64,000 bases of DNA from Cephalopachus bancanus. Its lineage: Eukaryota; Chordata; Mammalia; Primates; Tarsiidae. Positions within the stretch are counted from its first letter, which is position 1, and every line of letters begins with the position of its first letter. Location: positions 8,172,501 through 8,236,500 of the forward strand of contig JAPVLO010000056.1 of the NCBI GenBank assembly GCA_027257055.1, given 5' to 3'. The position numbers were made by a program, and so were the translations under genes. Positions 36,904 to 51,664 of the stretch are shown here, one piece after another. The notes beneath the pieces were generated by a model that had not been told where the DNA came from, did not search any database, and saw nothing but the letters and a program-made list of their open reading frames with translations.

Positions 36904-38923
36904 TGGAGATTATTTTTTAAAGGGTATAGTCAACACTATAATCGTATCTTTTTTTAAAAAAAAGAAATAAATTCTATCTGGCAAAAAAAGTAACAACAGG
37001 AAAAAATCAACAAAGTATAGTAATCACAATTCTACATCTGTATGTTCACACAGCATCTAATTTTCTTTGCTTCTAGGAGGACACTCTTATATTAGATAAT
37101 TATTCATATATTTCTTAAACAAAATAATACATCCTTATTGCTTCAAGGGCTCTACTTGTAACATATTATTAACAGACCACTGTGATCATCTCCATAAACT
37201 AAGAAACTTAGTAAACTTGACATCTTATATCACAATTTATCAATGTCTGCTAACAAGTTCAAGAATCTTACATGACTTCCTTATATACTGTACATGCAAA
37301 GAATTAAGGTTATACAAGACTCTAATCAGAAATCAACTCATCTTGATGAAAAGCATTAAGGTTTAAAGTAGTATTCACATTCAGTGAATGTTAAATAGGA
37401 TAGTGCTAATCATTTTGATGAGCTCAGCCAGTTGTACTTTTCTCTAGAAATAAACTGCTCACTCATGAAGGAATGGTTCTTTAGCATTCATTTAATGAAC
37501 TATTTTTAAAAGCTTTTTACCTACAATATTATTTTTACTAATAATGTCTGGAATGAATATCAACTCAGCAATTAATATAGTGTTTGGATATAGTCCAAAC
37601 TAAAGGCACTAAAATATGTTAAATGATCTCTAAGATAATTCTCAAATTAATAGGCTCTCATTCATTCTTATACTTGAGAAGTTTATTCCCAGAGTAGAAA
37701 CTAATTATAGTTGTTAGACTGTCAATTAGCCTTACCAATACCAACCACTTCAAGTGATAAACTTCAGTCATAAAAACCAAAAGCAAACCCAATTAACAAC
37801 TTATCTTAAACAGCTACTAACACATGCTCATATAATTTCCACAAACTCAAAAGCAAAACCATATTAACTTAAAATTTACAAAACCTCCATAAATCTTTTA
37901 GTGTATTAGCTTTCATCTCCACCAGAAGAGCATGATACATTAAAACTGGATATAACCTTAAAATAAAATAATGTGCTACCTTATTTAGCAAAGTATCTTC
38001 TCACTTGGCATGAGCACTCTACTCAACTTCCATTCAAGTTCTGTAACACATCCAGATTTTCTATATTGGCCCTTTCCATTAATTCAGACATCATACTTAA
38101 TAATATCAAAATTATATAACATAGGATTTCTATGTGACTGAATAAACCAATTTAAACAAAAACAACTAATGTTATAAAGCACTAAATAAATGCTATCATA
38201 TCAACATGAAATTTCAGAACACCAGAGAGATTTAAAAAAAAAAAAACCTCAAAAAGTCTTCAGAGGAAAAATAAAACACAAAGATTAGCGATTAGTATCA
38301 TATTGGACTACTTGAAAGCACCACTTAAAGTCAGAAGAAGGTAGTCATATTTTCAGAATTCTGACAGATAAAGATTTATGACTTAAAATTTTATATCCAG
38401 AAAAAACTAGCAATTTGTGAGTAAAGGTAAAATAAGGATACTGTCAGACATAAAATGTTTGAAGGATATTTACCACCCTGCAAATTATTTAAAGAAGATA
38501 TGAAAGGTTTTCAGTGAAACACGTAAACTAAGAAAAATATATAAAAAATATAAACTCCATTGCAAAAAAAAAGGAGAAAATTTCCAGGATAATAGCAAAT
38601 AGGCTCCAAGCTGACAACTGTACAGTAAGCCTAACAGCCCAAAAAACTTTCTGCACACAGAAGTTGCAACAGGGGGAAATACTTGATTACCTGATGTATT
38701 TCACTGTACAGCGAGAAGTTTTAGTCTTAATGATTAATACATAGAAAAGGAGCCAAATCATATAGGATCGTATAGACTACTACTACAAAAAAAAAGGAAC
38801 ATTCTTTTTCTGCTTGTAATGGAAGCCCCTGAAGGGTTTTAGACAGAGGAATGAACAATCTGATTTATAAGTTTTAAAGAATACTCTGGTGGCATATTGA
38901 GAATTGACTAAGAAAGAAATTAG
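36904..38923. other. DOCK7 intron, nothing recognised
   Basis: 2 kb of A+T-rich DNA. Part of it (38200-38560) loosely recalls old L1 sequence (ctgtcagacataaaatgttt) but is too decayed to call. Confidence 0.4.
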
Positions 38924-39141
38924 GTTCAAGACCCGCCTGGGCAACTTGGCGAGACCTCATCTCTACAATAAATCAAAAATTAGCCGGGCGTGGTAGCGCA
39001 CGCCTGTAGTTCCAGCTCCTTGGAAGGCTGAGGTGGAAGGATCGCCGGAGCCCAGCAGGTCGAGGCTGCGGTGGCCGGGAGTGGCCACTGCACTCCAGTC
39101 TGGGTGACAGAGTGAGACTCCGACTCAAAAAAAAAAAAAAA
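38924..39141 (+). mobile_element. 5'-truncated Alu
   Basis: It begins at gttcaagacccgcctgggca in the left arm and runs to the A tail. aaagaaattag at 38913-38923 and 39139-39149 is a target duplication, so the truncation happened at insertion. Confidence 0.9.
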
Positions 39142-39287
39142 GAAATTAGATGAAAAAAATTAGAAAGGTATATAGCAAAATGTAAGATCAGCAGCTGTTC
39201 AATACAGTAGCCTCTAGCTCTATATGGCTATTAAGCATTTGAAATATGACTTATATGAATATAACCATGTTTTAAGAATAAAATATA

Positions 39288-39574
39288 GCTGGGTTCGGTG
39301 GCTCAGCCTATAATCCTGCGCCTTTGGGAGGCTGAGGTGAGTGGATTGCCTGAGCCCGTGGGTTCGAGACTGGGCAGCGAGACCTCATCTCTATAATAAA
39401 TCAAAAAATCAGCCGGGCGTGGTAGCGCATGCCTGTAATTCCAGCTACTTGGAAGGTTGAAGCGGAAGGATCGCCGGAGCCCAGCAGGTTGAGCCTGCAG
39501 TGGCCGGGAGCAGCCACTGCACTCCAGTCTGGGCAACAGAGTGAGACTCCAACTCAAAAAAAAAAAGAAAAAAA
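39288..39574 (+). mobile_element. Young Alu with perfect target duplication
   Basis: gctgggttcggtggctcagc to tail. aagaataaaatata at 39274-39287 and 39575-39588. The left arm carries the short form and lost a few more bases (gagactgggcagcgagacc). Confidence 0.93.
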
Positions 39575-40031
39575 AAGAATAAAATATATATCAGATTTTG
39601 AAGACAAAGTAGAAAAGAAAAATAAAATATTTCAATAATTTCTACATTTATTAAATGTTGAAATAATATTTTAGATACGCTGGGTCAAATAACATATATG
39701 ATTAAAATTAATTTTACCTGTTTCTTTTTTAATGTAGCAAAAATGAAATTTTAAGTTACAAATGCTGTTTTCATTATATTTCTATTTGCAAGTGCAGATC
39801 TAGATGGTGACTTGAACTAAGATTTTAAAAAGGTGTAAGTGCTAAGAAGTACTGAATTCAGGATACATGTTGAAAATAGAGCCTTCATAACTTGGTTGGT
39901 TGAATAAATGTGAGGGGTAAGGAAAGGAATCATTATAATTCTGAAAATTTGGGTCTCAAGAAATTGGTAAATGGTGGCGAAATATACTTGGAAGGAGGAA
40001 GTTAAGGATAAAACTTAAAGTTCTGTTTTAG

Positions 40032-40124
40032 AATCTTATATTTTGAGCTTCCCTGATAGACATCTTATGTTTAGATCTAAACATCTTATGTTTAGAATCT
40101 TATGTTTTGGCTTCCCTGATAGAT
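40032..40124. repeat. Local direct duplication
   Basis: agaatcttat(a/g)ttttg(a)gcttccctgatag occurs twice, about 55 bp apart, with three short cttatgttta units between. Confidence 0.75.
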
Positions 40125-40384
40125 ATCCCAACAGACATGTTAAGCCCTGGTCTCGGCATTCACAAATGAAAGAAGCATCATTCATAAGGAGTATGTGAAA
40201 AGTTACCCTGGGAGTTGTATAGCATTCAGCCTGAATATACCCAACAGCTTCATGTTAAGCATTCTCTAGGTAGTATATACTCAATAAATGTTGTCGATTG
40301 TTAGAACATAATGCAGGCACATACATTTGATTCATGCGTAATGCTAGATTCTGCTACTAAATTTGTTTAAGGAAATATAGCAGA

Positions 40385-40612
40385 GTAATTAAGAGTTCAA
40401 ATGGTTTAATCTAATAGCCCAGAATAAAGTAATCCTATCACCAGCGCTCTAAAGTGTGATGCTCAGCAAAATTTCTAATCTCTCTGTCCCTTAGTTTACT
40501 CACCTCTAAAATGAAGATAAAACCTACCTCAATCTAGAAAGATTAAACAAGATTATGCATGTAAGAGAATTATCATTATAGCTAGCACATAGTAAAGGTT
40601 TAATACATGACA
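40385..40612 (+). repeat. MIR SINE
   Basis: agtaattaagagttcaaatg, tctctgtcccttagtttact and agctagcacatagtaaaggt follow the MIR consensus. It lies 140 bp from the DOCK7 exon at 40752. Confidence 0.65.
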
Positions 40613-40750
40613 CCAATTAATACAATTTCACAAGAGATGAAATAAGTAACAAAACTACATAAGATTTTTGGAACATTTCATTCTAGTTCTACTTTAATAT
40701 TAGAATACACAGTATCTTATCTCAGAACTCCCCAAAATTAAAATCTCTTA

Positions 40751-40921
<171 letters not shown>

Positions 40922-41424
40922 TTAAAATATATTATAAAAACAAGGTAAGCATAACAAATAAAAACTCTGTATTAAAAATGTCTTTGGAAGGAACTGGAAC
41001 CTATTTTTGCAAGAAGTCTGGGAAGAATACTACAGAAACCAAAGTACTATCATCTCAGATCTTCAGATCATTTCATTTTACAAAGTCTCAAAACTTAAAA
41101 ATGACTAATACAGACAAATGCATGCAAAATAATAAATGCTTATTGAACGAATGAATGAGAAAAAGCAAAGGAAGAAGTGAAAAAGAAAAAAAAATACAGA
41201 GAGGGAGGGATCTAGCACAGGAACAAGACAACATTTCAAAGGTTAACTGATTTAATTTTGACCTGGCAGATTTCAAAATATTTTTGCTCTGAAATGGTTT
41301 GTTCCAACTATAACATGAATCTATTTTTGAAATATTACGATTCTATGTGTATTTTTTCTCTCTAAAAAAATAACTTAAGCCATGATATTATTCATCATTC
41401 TCATCTTATCACACTAATGCATGC

Positions 41425-41755
41425 TTATCTGAGGGGGATACATTCCAAGACCCCCAGTGATGCCTGAAACAGTAGATAATACAGAATGAATCTTATATTG
41501 ATACTGCTTTTTCTAGACATACATGTCTATAATAAAGCTTAATTTATAGATTAGGCAAAGCAAGAGATTAGTAACAATAACTCATTATAAAATAAAGCTA
41601 TTATAACAATATACTCTAATAAAAGTCATATGAATGTGGTCTTTCTCTCTCTTCCCCTCTCCCAAGATATCTTAGTATTTTTACACCATGATTGAGTGCA
41701 AGTAACTAAAACTGAAGAAAGTGAAACCACTGATAAGGAGAAACTACTGTACTCA
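41425..41755 (+). mobile_element. Tigger-type non-autonomous DNA transposon
   Basis: gatacattccaagaccccca, ataaagcttaatttatagat, aacaatatactctaataaaa and ataaggagaaactactgta are in the order known for a MER/Tigger-type element. The exact name is not certain. Confidence 0.6.
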
Positions 41756-41928
41756 AAGTATCATATCTAAAGTGACAAATCCACACCCAACTGTCAAACC
41801 ACATGATAGCTAATGAGATGAAGAGGACTGACAGCCATTAAGCATAGAAAAATGTATGGACCAGATCAGTAAAAAGAAGGAATACGTAATCACAAGCGAT
41901 ACAACCTACTCATAAAAATAAGAGTCCT

Positions 41929-42214
41929 GCCGGGCTTGGTGGCTCAGCCTGTAATCCCGCGCCTTTGGGAAGCTGAGGTGAGTGGATTGCCTGAGCCCGC
42001 GGGTTCGAGACCCGCCTGGGCAGCGAGACCTCATCTCTACAATAAATCAAAAAATCAGCCGGGCGTGGTAGCGCATGCCTGTAATTCTGGCTACTTGGAA
42101 GGCTGGGGTGGAAGGATTGCCAGAGCCCAGCAGGCGAGGCTGCGGTGGCCGGAAGCGGCCACTGCACTCCAGTCTGGGCAACCGAGTGAGACTCCAACTC
42201 AAAAAAAAAAAAAA
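41929..42214 (+). mobile_element. Young Alu with perfect target duplication
   Basis: gccgggcttggtggctcagc to an 18-base A run. aaaaataagagtcct at 41914-41928 and 42215-42229 (15 bp, perfect). Short left-arm form. It ends only about 45 bp from the DOCK7 exon at 42259. Confidence 0.95.
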
Positions 42215-42244
42215 AAAAATAAGAGTCCTAATCATCTCTACTCA

Positions 42245-43337
<1,093 letters not shown>

Positions 43338-43494
43338 CAAAAGGGGGGGGGCACATAAAATCAATAAGGTGCCTGATCCTAATCCAGGCGAAGTGAGGGC
43401 CAGTGGGAGGCTCAAACGTGACCTGTACCTCAACCACTTATATACCCAATCCTGACTTGTACGTACCCTACATCTTTAAAAACACACTCAAAAA
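43338..43494 (+). mobile_element. Very short L1 insertion (3' end only)
   Basis: It ends aatcctgacttgtacgtacc, then ctacatctttaaaaacac, the reverse of the L1 3' ends at 22466 and 44591. agaaataacatagatcttta flanks it at 43318-43337 and 43495-43514, a perfect 20 bp target duplication. A nine-G run stands at the 5' junction. Confidence 0.9.
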
Positions 43495-43614
43495 AGAAAT
43501 AACATAGATCTTTAAATGGTCCTTAATCATAACAACATATATAGATTATCTCTATACTTAATTATTTTGTCTGCCTAACCTGTTACACTGTATTACTGTC
43601 CTGTATTCTCTACT

Positions 43615-43970
43615 GCCTGTTTCCAAGTCTGGTGGGTGGGCTACAATTCCCTCCCATAGGCTTGGCCATGTGTCTTGCTTTGCCAATAAGCAAACACACT
43701 GCAGAAACTTGAAAACCATTTAAACAGATTAGCTTGTCCTCTCTCTTGAATTTCTGCCACTGTTAGGAGAACACGATCAAACTAGCCTGCTAGAAGATGA
43801 GGGCACAAGTTGAGAGACACAGGACAGAACTGAGTGATTTCAGTCTTCCCAGTAGACGTCCTTCTGATTCAGTTGATCCCAGTCAACCTCCAAACATATG
43901 AATGAGCCTAGCTCACTGCAGCAGTCTTGCTGACACTTCCTCTGCCTTGTTTATTGTTATGTAACTTTGA
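43615..43970 (+). mobile_element. MLT1-type LTR (mammalian MaLR)
   Basis: ccataggcttggccatgtgt, aactagcctgctagaagatg, gatcccagtcaacctccaaa and tgttatgtaactttga are MLT1-like in the right order. It resembles the copy at 60240-60670. Confidence 0.6.
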
Positions 43971-44590
43971 AGCAATCAATATCTTATATACTGTCAACAA
44001 ATAGAACACATGTCTTTAAAACTACTGAGCTTGATTTTGCTTTTAAATCTCCGTGTATTTCTAATACTTTTGGACTGACATATTTTAAATCTGTACATAA
44101 ACACTCATGATTACTATATACCAATTGTGAACAGTAATTTCTTACCAACTGAAAAGCCAGCCTTCTGTGTCTCATTTAGGGGAAACTTGTGCCTTGAATT
44201 CTACTTTATTAAAATTGTAACCTCTGCTTTTTACTTAACTTGCATTTGCCTGATACATAATTTTCTAGCCATCTAAAATACTTTAAAAATAGTGTATGGT
44301 CATGGCTTAAAAAAAATTTTAAATGTAAAGTGTAAACACTTTCCACTGCTCCATGTTTTCAGTATCCATTTTTTTTATTGTTTGTGCTTTGTATTGTTGA
44401 TTTAATGAGAAATAGTTGTCGTTATCTGAACATATACACATGTTCATGTCTATTCATATATACACATACATAGATAGGAAGCATTAACTTTTACATATAT
44501 AGTTAATTTTATGCCTTTGTTAAACAGAAAATCTTTCATATTGGTGTAGTAAAATTAATTAATTGTTTGATATGTGGCTTTGAGGTTTTT

Positions 44591-46290
44591 TTTTTTTTTT
44601 AAAGATGTGGGGTACAATTCAGGATTAGGTATATAAGTGATCATCAAACAGGTAAAGTATGGGCCTCCCTTTGGTCCCCATTTTGCCTGGTTTGACATCG
44701 CATACCCTTATTAATGTTGTGTCCCCCTGCCACCCCTATCCCAGTGTATCCCCCTACTGTCAATCCCTTTCTTAAAGTATTATGGTAATTGTTCAGGGTC
44801 TGCTTATGAGTGAGAACATATGGTACTCTGCTCTTTGTTTCTGTGAAAGATCACTGAGTATAATGAACTCTAAATCCATCCAAGTAGCTGTGAAGTCCAT
44901 ATGTTTGTCCTTCTTTATGACTGCATAACATTCCATTGTGTATATGTACCACATTTTTTTTATCCAGTCCAGTTTTGATGGGCTGCACAGTTAGTTCCAT
45001 GTTTTTGCTATTGTGAATAATATAATAAACATGTATGTGCATATATCTTTTTTGTAGAATAATTTGAGTTCCTCCGGGTATATTCCCAATAAGGGGATTG
45101 CTGGGTTATATGGAAAGTCACAGAGGTTGCACTAGTTTGCATTCCCATGAACAGTGTAGACGCGTTCCCTTTTCTCCACATCCTCGCCAGCATCTATTGT
45201 TGTTTATTTTATTAATGATGGCCATTCTCACTGGGGTTAGGTGGTATCTCAATGTGGTTTTGATTTGCATTTCTCTGAAAATTAGTGAGGCTGAGAACTT
45301 TTTCATGTGTCTGTTGGCTGTCTGTATATCTTCTTTTGAGAAGTGTCTATTCATGTCTTTTGTCTACTTTTTAATGGGGCTATTTTTTTCCTTTCGGCAC
45401 ATGTGAGTTCCTTGTAAATCCTGGATGTTAGGTCTTTGCCAGAAATACAGTTGGCAAATCTTTTTTCCCATTCTGTGGGCTGTCTCCCTGTTCCTTTAAT
45501 GGTTTCTTTTGCTTTGCAGAAACTTTTCAGTTTGATGAGGTCCCACTTGCCTATCTTATCTCTTATGGCATGGCACCCAGGGTTTTGATGAGGAATTGGC
45601 TGTAAATTCCAATTTCCATAAGGGTATCTCCTGCATTTTCTAAGGTTCTTATAGTTTGAGGTTTTACGTTTAGGTCTTTGGTCATTTAGAGTTGATTTTT
45701 GTGTATGGTGATGGGTAGGGGTCCGGCTTCAATCTTCTGCATTGGTCGGCCAATTTTCCCAGCACCATTTACTAGGTTTTCCTCTCTCCAATGGTTGCTG
45801 GTGGAGGCTTTGTTGAAGAAGAGTTGGTTGAGAAATTGAGATTTTGCTTCTGGAATCTCTATCTTGTTCCATTGGTCCGTATGTCTTTTCTTGTACCAAT
45901 ACCAGACTGTTTTGATTATTATAGCTTTATAATAAAGCTTAAAGTCTGGGAGCGTGATGCCTCCTGCTTTGTTTGTTTGTGCTGAAGATTGTTTTAGCAA
46001 AAGATTGTTTTAGCTATTCGTGGTCATTTATGTTTCCATATGAATTCTTGTATTGTCCTTTCCAGGTCTGAGAGAAATGCTGCTGGTAATTTAATGGTTA
46101 TTGTGTTGAATCTGTAGACTGCTTTTGGCAGGATGGACATCTTAACAATGTTGATTCTTGCTATCCATGAGCATGAAATATTTTTCCATTTGTTTGTATC
46201 TTCTTGGATCTCTTTCAGCAGTGTTTTGTAGTTTTCTTTGTAAAAGTCTTTCACTTCTCTGGTTAGGAAGATACAAAGGTATTTCTTTGT
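44591..46290 (-). mobile_element. 5'-truncated L1
   Basis: The 3' end lies at the low coordinate (poly-T then aaagatgtggggtacaattc). Reverse translation gives the ORF2 C terminus in broken pieces ([49 protein letters not shown]). About 1.7 kb, more complete than the ANGPTL3 intron copy and of the same group. A (TG)n tract lies at its 5' border. Confidence 0.9.
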
Positions 46291-47547
46291 GTGTGTGTGT
46301 GGCTAATGTGGATTGGATTGTACTTTTTATTTGGCTCTCTGTCTGTTCGTTATTGGTGTATAAGAACGCGACTGTCTTTTGCACTTTTGTACTCCAAGAC
46401 TTTACCAAAGTCCTTTATCAGCAGCATCCATTTATTTTTAAGTATTTTCATCAGCACTTTGTGTTACTTTTTAGTTACCAGTATTCAAAACAGTGTCCAG
46501 TACATAGTGATAAATGCTCAAAAAATATCTGTTGGATAAATAGGTATGGGGTGAATGGCTTGTTTACTTAAGTCTGTAACACCAGTTCAATGGTATATAG
46601 CAGGCTGAAGAAATGAAAAGAGAGTCGTGGAAACAGCAGAAGTGATGTAGCAACTGAAGAAGTAGAAAGCGAGGGAGGCATCATATATGCAAGGTTGTGT
46701 CACTACACTAAGCCTATTGCCCATTTCCATAGATGTATCTGGTCTATCACTTTATCCACATGTGGACTTCTCTAGAGGCTTTTCCCACTGTTGACAATAA
46801 AAAAACCAGTATCACTTCAGACACTTATCATGGGCTTTTTTTTTCTTCCCATTAGAGTGTCTCAGAGCAGCTGCCTATAAAAGCTATTGACATGTAACAG
46901 TGAAGGGGGCTTCAAGTAGATTACTATTAGTCAATTCTTGCCCTCTGAAGTTATAAGCTTACCTCTGAAGGTAAGCCAGCATTTCCTTCCTTTATTCAGA
47001 ATAACACCTCAGAAAAAGGAATTCTGAGATAATCCTTAGCATTTTCCTTTAATCTGCTTCAAGACACATGGAGGGTACACTTCTCCAGTATGTCACACTA
47101 ATACAAGTTTTCTCCTTATTCTTACATGGTTCTGGTCATCTGGTCATTTATGACCAAAACTGGAAATTTTTTCTGATCTTGATTCACAGTATAAAATAAA
47201 TTTTATATCAAAATCCAATATACAAATACACACATGCATGGACTTACATAAAAAACTAAGAGGAAAAAGGCTCCCTGAAACAATATTTAGCCTCACCACC
47301 TGCAATGCACTATTATTTTTTCTATTCTACTCATTTTTTTAAAACTGGGTGTTATTTTTTAAGATAATTTCCACTACCACTAAGGGATCAAGACCAACAT
47401 TTTAAAAATAAGGACTTGACTCATGATTTGAAGTGAAGGAAACAGATTTGCAAAGAATAAAATATCTTTGATCAAGAACCTCTTGGATCTATAAATTCAC
47501 CTCTAAAAACAACACAGACCTCATTTTAGCACAAAAATGCACTACAA
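46291..47547. other. DOCK7 intron, nothing recognised
   Basis: Unassigned intronic DNA. The end of 46360-46500 (agtgataaatgctcaaaaaa) hints at an old MIR/L2 piece. No coding signal. Confidence 0.45.
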
Positions 47548-47707
47548 TCAGCCGGGCGTGGTAGCGCGCCTGTAGTTCCAGCTACTCAGAAGGCTGAGGC
47601 GGAAGGATCGCTGGAGCCCAGCGGGTCGAGGCTGCGGTAGCCAGGAGCGGCCACTGCACTCCAGTCTGAGCGACAGAGTAAGACTCCAGCTCAAAAGAAA
47701 AAAAAAA
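47548..47707 (+). mobile_element. Alu right monomer with target duplication
   Basis: It starts tcagccgggcgtggtagcgc, right at the middle linker, and runs to the A tail. gcactacaa at 47539-47547 and 47708-47716 is a target duplication. The copy therefore arrived as a right monomer only. Confidence 0.9.
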
Positions 47708-47911
47708 GCACTACAAGGGCGAAAGTTTTATTCCACATGGATATGGTAATTCAAGTCAGAAATACTTAGGTAGGGAAGACACATAGGCACACACTCACTC
47801 TAAGAAAATGCATAAACAATATTTAAGAAATGTTACACTATTACAACTGAGAAACAAGAAACAGATACAGATGTGAAAGACTGATTTTGATACATGACTA
47901 GTCAAGACTAA

Positions 47912-48187
47912 CCTTTTTTTTTTTTAGTTACCATCTTACTCTGGAGTGCAGTGGCATAGCTCACCACAGCCTCAAACTCCTGGGCTCAGGTGATTCTTCC
48001 ACCTCAGACTCCTGAGTAGCTGGGACTACAGATGCATGCTATAATGTCCAGTTAATTTTTTTATTTTTTGTTGAGACAAGATCTCATTATGTTGCCCAGA
48101 CTGTCTTGAACTCCTGGGCTCAAGCAATCCTTTTGCCTCAGCCTCCCAAAGTTCTGGGATTACAAGCATGAGCCACCAAGTCCAGCA
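47912..48187 (-). mobile_element. Older Alu (AluJ-like), reverse
   Basis: T tract, then ttaccatcttactctggagt, and the end catgagccaccaagtccagc. It lies about 230 bp from the DOCK7 exon at 48414. Confidence 0.85.
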
Positions 48188-48374
48188 AGGTCAACATTTA
48201 AGTAAATATAGTGATAAGACAACAGGTACAATATCAATTATTTCTTATTCTTACATTTGTTACTTTTATTATTCTTTTTATTTTTATTCTTAAAGTTCTT
48301 AAAATTCCTAGAAATTACATTCATGTACATGTACAGAACAATGAATACCTTTCTGAAACTGAAAAATGTATCTA

Positions 48375-48641
<267 letters not shown>

Positions 48642-50786
48642 CTAAGTTGAAAGGTATCCATTCAGCATATTGAGTATAGTAGGAGAATTTCACTTCTGGA
48701 GAGATTATAGTAAGAAAGTACATACCTAATCTTCTGGTTCTCTTTTTACATCACCAGTATGAAAATAAGTTCCTAGCACACAAAGATTTATAGGTATGGC
48801 CAAAGATGAGCTACAAAGAGCGGCTAGAGAGCTACAAAGAGTAATGTACAAATGTACTATAAAATATTCACTGCAATGAAAATTTTAGTCACCATATAAT
48901 GGTCCTTCAGCCTTAGCACTTGAATCTGAAACATGATGATAATTTGCATTCAAAGTATCTGCAAGATTATCGTTATCATGTAAAACAAACAGAACTAGAC
49001 TGAAGATTACCAAGGAAATAGAAGACTTGAACAAAATTATAAACAAAATAGACCTAACAGATACTTATACTACACCACATTCATCAAGAGGAGAATACAC
49101 ATCCTTCTCAAGCGCTTAGAGCATATTCTCCAAGACAGATATATTAAGGCATAAAAAAAGAAACAAAAAGATGGACATCATACAAAATATGACCTCCAAG
49201 AAGAGTGGAATTAAACTATGAATCTGTAACAGAAGAAAATTTGGGGAATTCACAGATATGTGGAAGTGTAACAGTATATGTCTAAATAGCTATTGGAAAA
49301 AGGAATAATTAACAAGAGAAATTAGAAAATACATAAGATGTATGAAAGTGAAAATACAACATACTAAAACATTGCCAAAACAGTGATTGGGGAAACTTAC
49401 AACTATAAATACCTTTATTACAAAGGTATATCTCAAATCAGTAATTTGGCCTCATATCTCAAGAAACTACAAAGGAAGAGAAACTAAATCCAAAGCAAGT
49501 GGAATACAAAAACAACAACAGTAGAATGAAAATAAGGAAAATACAAATTACAAAAACAATAGAGAAAAATCTATGGAACCAAAAACAGTCTTGTCAAAAA
49601 GATAAAAATGACAAACCTTTAGCTAAATTGATGGAAAAAAAATAGAAAAGACTCAAATTACTAAGCTCAGGAATGAAAGAGGTGACATCACTACAGACCT
49701 TACAAATAAAAGGATTTTATAGCAATACTATGAACAACTGTAGATCACACTTAGATTAAATAATTAGATAAATTAGATAATATGGACAAACTTCTAGAAA
49801 GATACAAAGTATTAAAACTGACTAAAGATAAAAGACAAACTCTGAATAGACCCAAAACAAGTAAAGAGATCAAATTAGTAATGAAAAAACTTGCCACACA
49901 AAAAAAGACCAGGCCAAGACATGTTCACTGGTGGATTCTTCCAAACTTTTAAAGAAGAATTAATACCAATCCTTCAAAAACTCTTCCAAAAAACAAAAGG
50001 AACACTTCACAACTCATTCTATGAGGCCAGTATTACCCTGATACCAAAACCAGACAGAGGCATCAAAAGAAAAACTATAGTCCAATATATCTTATGAATA
50101 CAGATGCAAAAATTCTTGATAAAATACTAGCAAACAGACTTCAACAACACATAAAAAAGATCATATGCCATCACCCAGAAGGACATTTCCCAGGAATTTA
50201 AGGTTAACTTAACACTCTAAAACCAATCAATCAATGCAATATACCACCTTAAGAATATACAGGACAAAAACATACAAATAATCCTTAATAGAGGTAGAAA
50301 AAATGTATTTTACAAAAATTCAACAGCCATTCATGACAGAAACACTAAAAAAACACTAGAAATTAAAGGGAACTTCCTCAATCTACTAAAGTACACCTAT
50401 GAAAAACCTACAGCAAATATCATACTTGATGGTGAAAGACTGTATGCATTTGCCCTAAGGTCAGGAACAAGAAAGGACAGCCACTCCTGCCACATCTACT
50501 TAACATCGTAGGGGAGGGTCTAGTCAAGACAACTAGAAAAGGAAATAAAAAGCATTCAGATGGGAAAATAAAAATAAACATATTTTTATTTACAGGTGAC
50601 ATGATTTCACATACTAAGAAATCAGGAAGAAACAAACAATAATGGAATTAACAAATTGAAAAAGTTTCAGAGTGCAAGATCAATATACAAAAGTCAATCG
50701 TATATGCATCCGTTAGAAATGGGCGTTCTAAAAGCAAAATTAAGAAAACAATGCCACATAAAACAGTACTAAGAAACAACAAAATA

Positions 50787-51070
50787 AGCTGGGCTCGGTA
50801 GCTCAGCCTGTAATCCCGTGCCTTTGGAAGGCTGAGGTGAATGGATTGCCTGAGCCCGCGGGTTCGAGATCCACCTGGGCAGCGAGACCTCATCTCTACA
50901 ATAAATTAAAAAATCAGCCAGGAGTGGTAGCGCATGCCTGTAATTCCAGCTACTCGGAAGGCTGAGGTGGAAGGATCGCCGGAGCCCAGCAGGTCGAGGC
51001 TGCGGTAGCCGGGAGCGGCCACTGCACTCCAGTCTGGGTGACAGAGTGCGATTCCAACTCAAAAAAAAAA
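50787..51070 (+). mobile_element. Alu inserted in L1
   Basis: agctgggctcggtagctcag to tail, with the short left-arm form. aagaaac(a/t)acaaaata on both sides is the target duplication in L1 sequence. Confidence 0.93.
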
Positions 51071-51374
51071 AGAAACTACAAAATACTTGGGCATAAATCT
51101 AACCAGAGAAGGACAAGACTGGTACACTGAAAGCTATACAACATTTTCAGAAATAATTGAAAAGTACTTAAATAAATGAAAAAAAATCCCACACACATGG
51201 ATTCAAAATTTTAATATTATTAAGATGCAAATAACTGATACACTGATTTATAGATTCAATGCAAGAATTATCAAAATCCCAGTTGCCTTTGTGCAAAACT
51301 TCGTAGCTGATCCTGAATTTCACATAAAAATAAAAGGTACCCAAAATTGCTAAACAGTCTTGAAAAATAGCCAA

Positions 51375-51664
51375 ACAGGACTGACTCGGTGGCTCTGTCT
51401 GTCATCCCAGTACTTTGGGAGTCCGAGGCGCGGGGACTGCCTGAGTCCATGAGTTAGAGACCAGCCCGGGCAACGTGGCAAAACCTTGTCTCTACAATAA
51501 ATCAAAAATTAGCCAGGCATGGTAGCACATGCCTGTCATTCCAGCTACTTGGAAGGCTCACCAGAGTCCAGCAGGTCAACGCTGGGGTGGCTGTGAGCGT
51601 GCCATTGCACTCCAGCCTCGGGGACAGAGTGAGGCTCCAACTCAAAAAAAAGAAAGAAAGAAAA
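51375..51664 (+). mobile_element. Alu inserted in L1
   Basis: caggactgactcggtggctc to a mixed (GAAA)n tail. gaaaaatagccaa at 51362-51374 and 51665-51677. More diverged than most in the window. Confidence 0.9.

Noticed and set aside
46142..46571. Long frames on both strands near 46.2 kb
   Set aside because: The minus-strand frame is decayed L1 ORF2; the plus-strand frames are its shadow.
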